A stretch of 64,000 nt of DNA, from positions 11,100,118 to 11,164,117 of the forward strand of contig NC_089324.1 of assembly GCF_036669915.1 (NCBI RefSeq), written 5' to 3'. Source of the DNA: Pocillopora verrucosa (Eukaryota > Cnidaria > Anthozoa > Scleractinia > Pocilloporidae). This document shows, piece by piece, positions 1 to 10,815 of this stretch. The position numbers and the translations under genes are program-made. The notes under the pieces were generated by a model. The model was given only the letters and a program-made list of their open reading frames with translations. It did no database searches and was not told where the DNA came from. Numbering within the stretch: the stretch's first letter is position 1; every line of letters begins with the position of its first letter.

Positions 1-335
1 GTCTTGCGTCTTCTCGTCACGCATAACTTGTTTGAGCCACTTCTCGACGCCAACAAAGGTTTTGCCATTGTCGGAATATATCTTCTCCGGACGCCCACGG
101 TGCGCGATGAGCCGTTTTAAACTTCTTAGGAATTCACTGGTCGCTAGGTTTGGTAGTACTTCCAGGAGTAATCCTCGTGTAAGACTGCATGCGCACAATG
201 CAAGATAGGCCTTTCCTTCTGTTTTTGCTCTGATACGGTACTTGATGGGCCCTGCAAAATCAACTCCGATACCTCGAATGGGGTGCTCCCCTCTGTGCGT
301 AAGTCGATTGATAAAATCTTCCCTACATGCTTCAC
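1..335 (-). pseudogene. BEL/Pao integrase core fragment
   Basis: In the minus frame that is not the long open one, the translation contains GVDFAGPIKYR, then CACSLTRG and RRSLKRLIA-like text followed by RGRPEKIYSDNGKTF, which are the conserved landmarks around the first two catalytic aspartates of BEL-type integrases. The sequence continues past base 1. The zinc-binding N-terminal part is missing because of the deletion near 320-345. Confidence 0.75.
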
Positions 336-560
336 GACATTTCTTAGCGCGTTCACGTGCTCTGGAAATCCTTGCTCCCATTTCTTCCATTTAGCTTGTA
401 AGTCACTTTGTAGGGGGCTATCCCACGCGAACTTCGTGTCGCAGGCATCTCTGAAGAGCATTTTTCCACAGAGGGTCACTGATGAAGCCAGACCGAGTGG
501 ATCGTAGATTTTTGCGACTTTTCCCAGGATGCCCCTTTTTGTCAGCTCAGCGGTTGAAAT
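336..560 (-). pseudogene. Pao retrotransposon peptidase (A17) / RNase H-linker fragment
   Basis: The minus translation has LTKRGILGKVAKIYDPLG followed by a KMLFRDAC segment and WDSPLQSDLQAKWKKWEQ. This is the hallmark start of the Pao peptidase A17 family region that follows the RT. Only about 75 residues remain before the deletion. It abuts the solo LTR at 561. Confidence 0.8.
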
Positions 561-1390
561 TGTTAGAAGTAAAATCTCTGACACACGTTGTTTGTTATAA
601 AAGTGACACTGCAGATGACACTACCAAGCTGTCAATCTTCTTGTATCGTCATCGTTCCATCTCAGCCAGCGAATCACATTGGATTATGTATGACAGTTCC
701 CGTCCACTAGGTATGCGCCTTCGAGTTATTTGCGCAGTTACAAAATCATTTTCTACCTTAAATTTCTTATTCTTACAGTCGAGATAGGTCAGAACAGAAA
801 CGAGATTGGTAATATAAAAATCATAACTATCCTATTGACGGAATATTATTCACATATAAATGGGTATCTTAAGAGAAAATTGCCTTAGAAGACCGTTACA
901 TAACAACATCATTATTACAAAAGTTGGAGGAGAAGGGGCGTTCACAAGTACCGCCGCCAAGTTGCTACGTGCTAGTCATAATAACTATCTAATTGCCAAA
1001 CGTGAAGGTATCACACGTTTACACCTTTAAGAACGAGAGGTGTCGAACGTGACCTTTTACCAGAGAGATTCACTCTTCCTGGACTAACAAATTAACTTAA
1101 TTAATAACATAGCTTTCCCAAGACACTATCACGAGTTCTAATTACCATAGAAACTGAACAACTGTTTCCATGTCAACTTCACTATCATAACGGGGAAAAC
1201 GTGACCAAACTCTACCTTTAAGATAAGGCTTGCAAAAGGAATAAGAAGTAATCAACCTGCCTTTTTATAATTTTTTTTTACAGGAATGGTTTAAAGTAAT
1301 ACAATATTTCCAGTCCTTTCCTCGACACCAATATAAGGAAACTCTTACGATATTTCAGATTAAATATAGTTGGATTTTTATCGTTTAACA
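561..1390 (-). mobile_element. Solo LTR, 830 bp, inserted in the BEL/Pao pol region
   Basis: Read on the minus strand, it begins TGTTAAACG and ends CTAACA, giving the TGTTA...TAACA ends of an LTR. It is flanked on both sides by ATTT, a 4-bp target-site duplication. A TATAAAAA box lies at 1262-1269. It matches, end to end, the sequence at 49825-50735 in the opposite orientation. Removing the LTR and one ATTT leaves the two pol halves in one reading frame, so it inserted into an uninterrupted pol segment. No internal retroviral-like genes lie inside, hence solo LTR. Confidence 0.85.
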
Positions 1391-2198
1391 AAATCGGGAA
1401 GCTGACTCGAATTTTGTCCTTTTCATTGTCCCAGGGGACTCCCGGCAGTTTTGATTCGCTCTTTCTGGTTCCCAGTTGTTGTTTGGCGTAACCCTGACTT
1501 TCTGCATCTGAAGTCGCAGTTTCAACTTCTAACTCCCGATTGTTGGAATGCCGCTTGTGCAGCTTGAAAGTCGCCTCACCAAAGATTGTTGTGGCTGTCA
1601 TCTTGATTTCTAACGCTTGTTTTGTTGTCTCCCCGCCACTGATTAAATCACCTACGTACATGCTGCGCTCTATCTCCTCCACTAGTTCCGGGTTCACCAT
1701 TTTGTATCGCTGTAGATGTTCTTTGATAACTGCGGCCAAGAGGAATGGAGATGGTGCCAAACCAAAGAGTACTTGAGTGAATCGCAAGGTTTCTACCTAT
1801 TTGCTTGCCAGATCCTTCATCCAATGAAAGCGTAAGGCATCTCGGTCTTCTCTTCGGACGCGAATTTGCAAGAATGCTTGTTTTAAGTCGCCAGCTATTG
1901 CCACGGGATAGAACCTATTTCGTATCAGCACGTTCCAAAGCTGGTCCTGTAGTGGAGGACCGATTTCGAGACACTCGTTGAGTGAGGGGGCACTTGCATT
2001 TGCTCTTGCAGAAGCATCATAAACAATGCGTATCTTTGTAGATTCTGCGTTCTCGCGCAAGACCGCTTTATGAGGAATGTAGAACTCTCTTCCGTCCTTG
2101 ACCACCTCGTCAGCGCGTTCTACAATCCCTTGACTCAGTTGAGTCTGGATAATGTCGTTGTACCTCTCCAGCTCACCTTGCATTTCTAACTTCCGCAC
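1391..2198 (-). pseudogene. BEL/Pao reverse transcriptase fragment
   Basis: A single minus frame with one internal stop (TAG at 1797-1799). N-terminal part carries IRIVYDASARAN and GDLKQAFLQIRV; after the stop comes LRFTQVLFGLAPSPF and then the active-site box as YVGDLISGG. The first catalytic aspartate of the usual Y-x-D-D box is glycine here, so the enzyme would be inactive even without the stop. It runs on to a GVPWDNEKD motif typical of the BEL RT/A17 junction, where the solo LTR interrupts it. Confidence 0.85.
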
Positions 2199-2307
2199 AA
2201 GATTTTTGAGACGTTTTAAACTTTCAATGTAATTGTTCGGTAGGGGAGGATGGTTTCCCAGGCTTTCCAGGGCAGGCTCGTCTCGTACCAGCCTTTTGAA
2301 CTCCTGG

Positions 2308-3355
2308 TTAGTTTCTCTTTGAACTCTTCGTAAACGGTTTCCTGCAGATCTGGCAGCCAGAACGGCATTTGCACTCAGCAGCGCGGTGTCGACTTCCTGT
2401 GCAATTAAGACATAGTTGTTTCAGACCTAGTTGCTTCCTGCGGTCTCCAACTGTCACAAACTTATTACAATTTACAGCTTTGTGGTCAGTTGCGTCACAG
2501 TAGACGCACCCTCTTTGTGTTGGCGTTGTTTCGTTTGCATGAAATGTTTTTTCGCGAGCGCGGAATTTAGCACCTTGCTTCCTTGCATTATCCGTGCCGC
2601 TCACAATGGGGTTGATTTCCTTCCAACTTTTCAAAGCTTTTATCAACCGTGGAAGTCCTGCCAGTAGATTTGTCTTTTTACTAGATCTGTTTTTACACCC
2701 TTTAGTTTGTCGAGCGCACTCCTTGCATTTCCAGTCACGTTTTTCAATTTGCTCAGTGTCTCCAAAGATTGCTCATTTTACACGAGCTTCTTGTAAAATT
2801 CGTGTATAGGCACAGGTTGTGTTCCTGTAATGATAGGCAAGTTTGCGATGTTCTGGACTTATGCATTTACGATCTCACGCGTTTTCCCATATTCGCCGAT
2901 GAGGATATTCTTTGCCCTCTCGTAGACCTCTGTTGTGAAAGGCAGTCCGTCTATCTCTGCTCGAACCTTTGGATCTACCAGCTCTTTTAGGTATGCAAAC
3001 GGCTTTGTCGTCCTTTGTTCACTCTGATTAGCCTTCTCAACAGGTTGCTGTTTTGCCTTGGTCTCTTCCAGTTGGCGTTCGAATTCTAGCTTCATCTCCG
3101 TTTGCTCTCTTTCGAATTTAAGCTCTTATTAACGAGCACGGGCTTTCCTTTCTTCTTCGTCCTTTTGCTTTCGATGTTCGATCTCTTCATTCGTCTCCAC
3201 GAGCCATTTTTCCAGTCGCGAAACTTCTTCGTCAGCTTCAGCGATCGGTTCTTCAACGCTGCTGCTCCAACTTCCAACGTCTCCTGCACTTTTTCCAAGT
3301 CTCGTCTCTCTTTTCTTTTTGAGACAAAAGAATCTGCTATGTTCCGAAACTTCAC
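2308..3355 (-). pseudogene. BEL/Pao gag remnant with zinc knuckles and DUF1759-like region
   Basis: Three open pieces in different frames. 3092-3355 is a lysine/arginine/glutamate-rich segment. 2859-3095 starts KLEFERQLEETKAKQQ and has a DUF1759-like stretch (DPKVRAEIDGLPF ... YERAKNILIGEYGK). 2308-2646 holds cysteine-rich knuckles (CVYCDATDHKAVNC, CLNCTGSRHRAAEC, CQIC). The order fits gag of BEL elements. Frame changes between pieces show decay. Confidence 0.7.
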
Positions 3356-4206
3356 GTTTTATTTATAAAATCGACTTGATCTCCCTCTATCTCTCACCGT
3401 TTTTTTTGGTCTCTCTCATTTTAAATATATTATATGATCCTATTGTTCAATCATCTGTCACTTATCGCAAAAAATCAACCGGAAATCAATTAACTCTGAA
3501 TAATCTCTCACAGTGCATTTAACTTCCGTGATACCTTGAAATGAATACTTTCTACCTGCTATCAAAACAGAAAGTTAAAATTTCAGCCAAAACCTACATT
3601 CGTTTTTTTTTTTTTTATGGCATTTCAGAGTACTGGCAATCTTTATATTAAAAATGTTCCTCTCACGGGCCTTAGAAGACATATCTGAACAGATCTGGAT
3701 CCAGTCCAGTGCAATCCTTTCCTGAAACATGCCGTGAGGAAACTGGATTCTAAAATAAAGCCATTTCTTGTTTTCTTACGCAGCAATTTCATTGTAACCT
3801 CTACCAGTTCGAATTTTCAAAACGACTTAATTCAGGATAATCTTCTGTACGATGTCATCTGGTAAACACTTTTCGCTAAACACTTTTTCAGGCACATTCC
3901 CTTTCTAACAGAATTGTACTAGAATGAGGTAAGAAAGTAAGTTTCTGTGTACAGCTCTGAATATTAAAAGTCATGTGTTTCAATCTAGGTACGCTTTGTA
4001 CTTTCTTGCTTAATTTTTTCAGTAGATAACCTAATGTCGTGGATGAATAATAAGATAGCCTATTACAAATGACTGGAGTGACAACATACGACTTCTGAAA
4101 TTGATTTCACTTGATTTAATTATTTAACTACCTTCAAGGTGATTCCTCAGAAAAGAAGTTATTGGACAATTTTTTTGTAAACTTTCCTTAAATGTTCCTT
4201 ACCAAT
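3356..4206. other. Non-coding, no feature seen
   Basis: AT-rich sequence with a T run near 3605-3617 and no convincing reading frame or repeat. Confidence 0.5.
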
Positions 4207-4440
4207 GTCTGTTTCGAAAAATACAATAAGAGAGATAGGTCATCTCGCTTGTTTAGGAGATATATGCGCCAAAGTTACCCCATTTATGCCTGTACTGGCA
4301 CTAATCATGCGCGTCATTTGATCGGTTCGCTGTACATTTTGCTGCAGCTGGAAAAAAACTTGATAGGTAGTAAGTCTCGAGTGTATGGAACAATTTGATA
4401 TATAATTTGTGGGAATATTACGCAAATTTAAACGATATCG
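4207..4440 (+). repeat. Dispersed repeat, copy 1 of 2
   Basis: About 220 bp that recurs inverted at 27925-28145. Shared landmarks are TGTCTGTTTCGAAAA near the start, ATTTATGCCTGTACTG in the middle, and TGTATGGAACAAT near the end. No open reading frame; identity of the element unknown. Confidence 0.65.
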
Positions 4441-4685
4441 ACTCAAAATGTTCCTCGAGTCATTCCTTTCAGGATCATAATTTGCTTCATTCATGCACCA
4501 AAATTATGGGAAATAAAACATGGTCACTGTGCTCATTTAATAGGTAAAGACCATTGCACCTCTTTACCTGGTCCATTGATTGATAAACAATACCATGTTC
4601 TCAGAATGCGCATGTGCTTATTGGCTTGATTATGTGATATTATGCACAGTACATGATGTGCAGTGCTATACTGAGGAATCACCTT

Positions 4686-4894
4686 AACACTTTAACTCCT
4701 CAGATCTCGTTAGTAATTCTCCTTACTGTCTGCTATATAGTTCTTGTGATGAAAGTTTAGAGAATTTGGTATTGGATCAACTAGTAATTCCCAAATTGAT
4801 ATTTTTCTTTATTCTCATCACTTGTCTGCTTGGTATTGTATTGATATTGTAAGGAGAAATTCTGTCTTGGTCACTCATGGGAATTAAAGGGTAA
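4686..4894 (+). mobile_element. MITE-like element, subfamily A
   Basis: Starts with an AACACTTTAACTCCT terminus and ends with its complement, TGGGAATTAAAGGGT. The inside carries the subfamily A landmarks TTAGTAATTCTCCTTACTGTC, GGATCAACTA and GGAGAAATTCTGTCTTGG. Confidence 0.75.
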
Positions 4895-5472
4895 AACTAG
4901 TCCAATTTGGCTGGGACAGCCTATGCATGATATATATGCAACCTTGAGAACTCAAGGTCTCACATGGCTAAACAATTATGAGGTTTGAAATAATTTGAAT
5001 TGAGGCTAGTCATCTGTACATGTGTTACTCTGTGTCAGAGTAGGCAAGATTTCTGTGTAACACATAGATCATTATACACACAGTTATAAGAACATAGAAA
5101 CATTGGCATAAACAGTGCACTGATTTTAGGACTACATCTTTAAAGTATGGGGTCATAGGGAAATCTTTCCTTTAAGTGTTTGACTGTTCATATAAAGGAT
5201 TCTTTAACTCTTCTTGACCTGAGACATTTCTTTTGTCTTATGTACTTCAAATTTGATGATGATGATGATCAGGGTGTTCATCATACATTGTCACTTATCT
5301 AACTTTTAGGACTTTGACTTTGTCATAGAATAATTGGGGGTTATATTTCTCCTCAAAGTGCTTGAGTGTTTATGTGAAGGATTCTTTAACTTGTCTGAAG
5401 CTAAAATGTTTCCTTTGTCATATGCTTTTGAAATACAATGAGAGTTGATTGAGTCAAAGAGCAGATTCTTTC

Positions 5473-5676
5473 AACCATTACACTCCCAAGATCTCATTAG
5501 TAATTCTCCTTACTTTCTACCCTAAAATTCCTATGATGTTACTTATGAGAATTTGTTATTGGATCAACCAATAATCCCCTAACTAATACTTTTCTTTATT
5601 CTCATCACTTATCTCCTTGATTTTGTTTTGATATTATTATAATGATAAATTTTCACTCTTGAAAGTTAAAAGGTTA
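5473..5676 (+). mobile_element. MITE-like element, subfamily A
   Basis: Left end AACCATTACACTCCCAAGATC, right end TTGAAAGTTAAAAGGTTA. Internal GGATCAACCAATAATCCCC. The terminal repeats are less well matched than in other copies. Confidence 0.7.
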
Positions 5677-5914
5677 AATCTGTTGGGGTCTTCATTACAC
5701 ATTGTCACTTTCTTGTGAAAACTCAGATAGGATTTTTTGTTATATCCATTCTTTGGTCTTGGTAATTTTTCATAGAAAACATCTCTTTTGTGATAATAAC
5801 AGTGATCATGATAATAATGATTCTTCCATTTTTTTTGTTTTTGTTCTGTTTTTTTACGTAAAAAGACTGCTGAGGTGTACATGGAGATCTTACTTTGTGA
5901 TAATGAAGATGATG

Positions 5915-6014
5915 ATCTTTTTGATTCTCTTTGTTCTCATCATTTGTCTCCTTGATATTGTTTTGATATTATAATTAGAAATTCTGTCTTGATTGCCATG
6001 AGAGTTAAAGGGTG
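5915..6014 (+). mobile_element. MITE-like element, subfamily A, right half only
   Basis: Begins within the TCTCATCATTTGTCTCCTTG segment and ends TGAGAGTTAAAGGGTG. The left half is absent, replaced by the locally duplicated sequence. Confidence 0.6.
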
Positions 6015-6140
6015 AAATGTATAGGGGTCTTCATTACACTTAGAGACTTATTTCTTTTCTCTTAAAAACTCAGAGAGGTTTTGTGTTTCATCCATTTGTT
6101 GGTCTTAGTGATTTGTCAGAGAGAAAACCCCTTGTTGTGA

Positions 6141-7272
6141 ATGAAAAGCAACACAGGTATGCACTGCAGACCTATGTTGGAGTGCTTACAGTGTCCCTTA
6201 ACAATCACAAATAAGCCGTGAGATAGATTTTTTGTTTCCCAATGCATTGCAAGCCTATTGTTTACTTTTTTAATAATGACAAGAATAAATGTAATAATAG
6301 CAATAATAACAATAATTCTCTAAGTGCCAAAAGTGCTAACTGTAATTTTGATATAAGGTCTTGCCTTATGTTTTCAGGCTTAGACTGTCTTTTATGAGGA
6401 AAAAAAACTCTTTCACTGTTGTGCAGCCATGAACAGAATATGTGATATAGTTTAGAAATCCTCAGTTGCATTCACTGTGATTATTGTTATGTCTCCATAT
6501 TTTTATTTCTTCAGAAAGAAAAAAATTGATGGCTTATTTGTTTGACAGGTCAGATGTTCTTCATTCAGTGTTGTTTCCCAATACATTGCAGGCCTACAAG
6601 CAAAATAAATAAATAAAAATTCTAGATGCAATGTCAAATAGGCAAATTACTTTGGTAGACTATTTTTGATGATAATATAACTATGATAATAATATTTGTA
6701 TGTTGTTGTCATGTATGTTGTAACAATGGTCTTCAACTTACCACTTGTGTAGCAATAAAATTTCTGTAAATCTACAGAAATGACTTTTTCAACAACCAAA
6801 TTGGGTTCTTTTCCTGTACAGTATTTGTGGAATGGGTCAAGGCTGTGGTTGATGATGCACTAATTACTGACTAAGAGGATAACAAATTTTCTTCTCTCTA
6901 TTATGACTGGTGTCCTTTATAGGCGTGATAATATTTGTTTGAATAAATTTGTTGAGGAAACATGTAGGGGGAGATAATTCAATTTTTTTTTATCTCGGAT
7001 GGAAATTTAAGCAGTTTGGAAATCTTAATAAGTGTTACCAGTAGGTTATTTTGTAAACTTCACTAAGGTTTCTTTCCTTTGCACATGAGCAATTTAGCAT
7101 TGTCGGAGTTAGTGTTTGTTCTATCTTTTAATTAGATGGTCAGGGGGATGGAATTCGTTCCTGTTTACATTTCCCCTTCACAATCTACAACTTCCTTGGA
7201 CATCTGCTTCCTCAGAATTTCTCATCCATCCATTCTTGCTAGTTTGTATACTTCAAGAGCAAAGTGCTTAAA
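6141..7272. other. Non-coding, no gene seen
   Basis: AT-rich. The only structure noticed is a short repeated motif, TTGTTTCCCAAT(G/A)CATTGCA, at about 6233 and 6573. Confidence 0.4.
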
Positions 7273-7475
7273 TATAGCAGGTAATTTAGTGTTAACAACT
7301 GGGTTGAAAACGTAAATTAGCCACCGTAAAGGGTAAAAAAGCTGACGTTTCGAGCGTTAGCCCTTCGTCAATCGCTCTGACGAAGGGCTAACGCTCGAAA
7401 CGTCAGCTTTTTTACCCTTTACGGTGGCTAATTTACGTTTTCAACCCAGTTGTTAACACTAAATTACCTGCTATA
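7273..7475. mobile_element. Perfect long palindrome (foldback MITE)
   Basis: Two 98-bp arms (7273-7370 and 7378-7475) are exact reverse complements around a 7-base loop (7371-7377). The inner core contains GCTGACGTTTCGAGCG and CCCTTCGTCA. A diverged relative sits at 45229-45450. No coding potential; a non-autonomous foldback element is the simplest reading. Confidence 0.8.
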
Positions 7476-7479
7476 CTCT

Positions 7480-7514
<35 letters not shown>

Positions 7515-7828
7515 TACTCCTTTATGCTTAAATATAGGACCACTTTGCATTAAAATGATACATATTGACTTACTCGTTGTTGTTTTCTCACAGAGACAGT
7601 CAGAAGAGAGACTTAAGGCGAGATGTCTCATGAATCCAGTAAAGTTGATATGAGCCAGGTGTGAGACAAGCATATTGGCTGAAAAGGAACAATTCCAGAA
7701 CAGAGCAGAGAACATATGTGGAAAAGTGTGGTGTAGTTTGTGGACTCAAAATGGCTTTGTATCCAGTAACAAAGAGCAAACAACCTACCAAGACACATGA
7801 ACCTTGTAACAGCCTTTGTCAAGAGAGA

Positions 7829-7900
7829 GTCTCTGTGGCTCAGTGTGCGATTGTGGGGTTGATTCAGAAAGTCTGAGATTTGATTTCCCATCAGGATTGT
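7829..7900 (+). mobile_element. tRNA-derived SINE-like fragment
   Basis: CTCTGTGGCTCAGTGTGCGA resembles a pol III A box (D-arm), and about 25 bases later GTCTGAGATTTGATTTCCC resembles a degenerate B box. The segment cannot fold into a full tRNA, so it is read as a SINE head rather than a tRNA gene. Confidence 0.4.
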
Positions 7901-8192
7901 TATGTCCCCTACTTGTAATGCGACAAAAAACATCCTTCTTGATCATATTAAACCAAACTTGCTCTGTATTCATTTTATGCCCTTGCAAGCTACTGAAACA
8001 AGATTTCAACTTAGTGGTGATATAAATAATCCTCTATTTTGCTTAGATCTTTAAATTTTCACCTGCTCCTAGAGTTCACACTCCTAAGATATAGAACTCA
8101 TCCAAAAACTTAACTTACTCAATTATGGCTTATTTGGGGGAAAAGGCACAGTATTAGCATCAGCCAAGCAATCTATTTTCTGATATGTTAGT

Positions 8193-8390
8193 TAACCCTT
8201 CAACTCCCAAGATCTAATTGCTAATTCTCCCCTCAAGCTGCTACACATTTCTTTGTAAGTTAGTAATGAGAATTTGACGTTAGATCAAGACAGCAACTTC
8301 TACCTGAGTGTTCTTATTACCTTTTTGCCAAGTAACATATGGATATTATAGGGAGAAGTCACATGTTAGTTACTTCTGGGAGTTAAGGTT
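8193..8390 (+). mobile_element. MITE-like element, subfamily B
   Basis: Ends TAACCCTTCAACTCCCAAG and CTTCTGGGAGTTAAGGTT. The middle differs from subfamily A: CAACTTCTACCTGAGTG and GGATATTATAGGGAGAAGT. Confidence 0.7.
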
Positions 8391-9017
8391 ACTTCCCACC
8401 TTCAGAGACAATGGGTTACTTTTCATAGGAAATCTTGATCCATCATCATTGACACCAGGAGGTCCCTTTGTCCTATTGGTGTGCAGTTTCAGGAGGCGAG
8501 ATAATCTCCTGGCATGGCACAAGTTGTTTGTGAACCTTTAGGAGCTTAAATCTCATGTTTGATATAGGGAGGAATGCAACAACTTTGAGCAAATTTATAG
8601 GATGTATAGATTTGATTGATTTTCATCAAATTTCCCCAGAGCATCTTAGGAATAATGACGAAGGAAAGTGTGTTGAGAAATTTTGATATTTGAAATATTT
8701 GTCTTGTGGAGTCCATTTACGCAACACATCTCAAATATTTTTAGCTAGTCTAACTTTATATGCCGATATCAACTCAACCAATCAGAATATCGAAAAAGCC
8801 AGACACACTCTTGTTGATTGATGCCTTGTGAATGTGTGAATGAGACTGCAGCCATTTTGCTCATGCAGCAGCATCCAATGCCCGATAAATTCAATAGAAG
8901 AACCTTTGGTTGCTTTATGCCTTACTGGCTTCTGACACTTCCTTAAAGAAAAGTTGCTTAAGTTATATTACAAATGTTTTTCCCAAAAGACACCAGCAAA
9001 GCTGGGAAGTAACCTGA
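8391..9017. other. Non-coding, no feature seen
   Basis: No convincing reading frame; one CCAATCAG box near 8780 but nothing to attach it to. Confidence 0.4.
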
Positions 9018-9222
9018 ACTCTTTAACTCCCAGATCAAATTTCTAATTCTCCTTAATGTCAACCATACAATTCCTATAATGTTAGTTCAGACAAATTAGT
9101 ATTGGAACAACTAATTATTTCCAAATTGATATTTTTCTTTAATCTCCTCACTTATCTGGTTGATATTGTGTTGATATTATAAGGAGAAATTCTGTCTTGG
9201 TCACTCGCAGGAGTTAAATGTT
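9018..9222 (+). mobile_element. MITE-like element, subfamily A
   Basis: Left end ACTCTTTAACTCCCAGATC, right end CACTCGCAGGAGTTAAATG. Resembles the 58501 copy in having CAAATTTCTAATTCTCC and a CAACCATACAATTC stretch, so the two may form a sub-branch. Confidence 0.7.
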
Positions 9223-10815
9223 TAAAGGATTTAGAATTATCTTGACCTTGTAGTTGTTCATTTCCTGGGATGTCAGCTGAAAGGATGATGGAATCTACCT
9301 CCTCTAAGCTGATGAACTTAATTCTCATTACTTGTTTATTCAACAATGCACTTATGTTTTCAGGGGAAGTTGCATTTTCATCACTTTTGGTAGCTGAATG
9401 GTTCAGTGTGGAAAATGAATTGTGAAAGTTGGCTGGTATGAAGTGACATAAGGAGGAGCATCAGGGATAGGAGAACCTAAGGAAAACCTAGAGGAGGGAG
9501 GCTGGAGGAACTATGGCTTGTCTCTCTCTCCCTCTCCCCCCCTCCCCCCCTCCCCCCCCCCCTTCACCATCATTTCACTTTCAAATGGCACACAGTCCTT
9601 AGCACAAATCAAATCTCTCTCCATAGACTCTTGCCCTTCAGCCTCCATACTACATCAAAATTCAATATGGTCATTCCAAAACAGGGGTAGTTTGGTGATG
9701 AAGTTTCTGAGCTGTTGAATACAGTTGGCTGTGAGTCAATGTAAAAATGATAACGAGAGGCAAAACACAAGGAAAGATTAATGAAGGCCAAAACACCAAA
9801 AGAGGTACTGAAAAAAAAAATCAATGTGACAGGAATGTGAAGTTGTGGATAAACTCTGCCGAAAACAATTGTTTAGTGTATTTTGTCAGAACAAGTCTAA
9901 GGTTGCAAAATAAATCTGGGAATTAACTCCAACAATCCAATCCAATTCTCAGTTGTATTTATTTACACTTATTTTAGTAAAATAATAAATTTCACTTAAT
10001 TGACAAAACTGAAAAATCAGAGAAAAATAAGAAATGCAAAAGTACTTCAAATAAGAGAAAAATGTGTAGTGATCACAGGAACAAAAACTTTCAAGTTGGC
10101 CAAAGAATAAGTAGGCCTCCTAAGAATCAATAAGTTTTTAGTGCCCACTGACGATTAGGAACAAAAGTCTGCCATCAGTAACAAAATCTCATCACTAATT
10201 ATACTTTTCCTAACAGATCCTTTTGATGAAACATTTTCAAACATCATATCAACAACTTCTTTAGCATTTACCTTTTCCTGAAAGTTCTAAAAGATTAAAA
10301 TATGACAATACTGACCTCCCCACCAAACCCCCTGAGGTATTCCAACTATCTTTTTGATAATATCAGTTATCTTTCTGCTCTGAATTCTGGGGATTGTTTC
10401 ATTGATATCTTAGGAATTGTTTTTACTCCTCAGTTTGACTTTGGCAGTAATATTTTGTGCAATGCTTGTTCTCCTTTTCTCCTGTTTTTTTACCTAACAA
10501 CTCACAAAACAAGTTAGAGTTTAGTTTTGGTGTTTTCTGATTGCGATCCAAAGGAAACTTTACCAAAGTTCTCATATTAGTAAACGTTTAGTTAATTTCA
10601 TGCTTTCAATTTTTTCATGCTGATTCATTTTAGTCCCCTTAATAGGTCTGAGGGCTGAAATGCAGCTTTCAGTGTCACTAGCTTTCGATTCAACCTTATT
10701 TGCAAGAGCATTCAAAAATAACCATTTATCTACAATAAAATGAGAAATGTCTGTTCAAACTAATACCAGTGTCCATTCAAAAACAATGTGCAGGAAAGAT
10801 AATCTTTGTGCAGGA
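9223..10815. other. Non-coding, low-complexity patches
   Basis: A C/CT tract lies at 9521-9562. Short A runs follow. No convincing exon or frame was seen before the last exon of the TPR-CHAT gene at 10816. Confidence 0.4.
9521..9562. repeat. CT/C-rich low-complexity tract
   Basis: TCTCTC repeats pass into runs of up to about 12 C separated by single T. The complementary strand is G-rich enough for a quadruplex. Confidence 0.8.

Larger units (their letters stand above)
1..3355 (-). mobile_element. Decayed BEL/Pao LTR retrotransposon, internal region
   Basis: Reading down the minus strand from 3355, pieces appear in the BEL/Pao order: a charged gag segment and DUF1759-like segment, zinc knuckles, reverse transcriptase, Pao-type (A17) peptidase region, then an integrase core that runs off the window at base 1. 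The copy is dead. The gag region is in several frames, the RT has an in-frame amber codon (1797-1799), a solo LTR splits pol (561-1390), and a deletion near 320-345 joins the A17 region to the integrase core in another frame. No flanking LTR of its own is visible; the downstream one would lie left of base 1. Confidence 0.85.
5161..6140. repeat. Degenerate local tandem duplications
   Basis: Two pairs of neighbouring blocks resemble each other. 5161-5260 and 5342-5435 share AAGGATTCTTTAACT followed by a GACA/AATGTTTCTTTTGTC-like stretch. 5640-5800 and 5960-6140 share a MITE right end, then CATTACAC, AAAACTCAGA and a TCCATT..TTGGTCTT segment. The copies differ at many bases, so the duplications are old. 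Confidence 0.6.
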
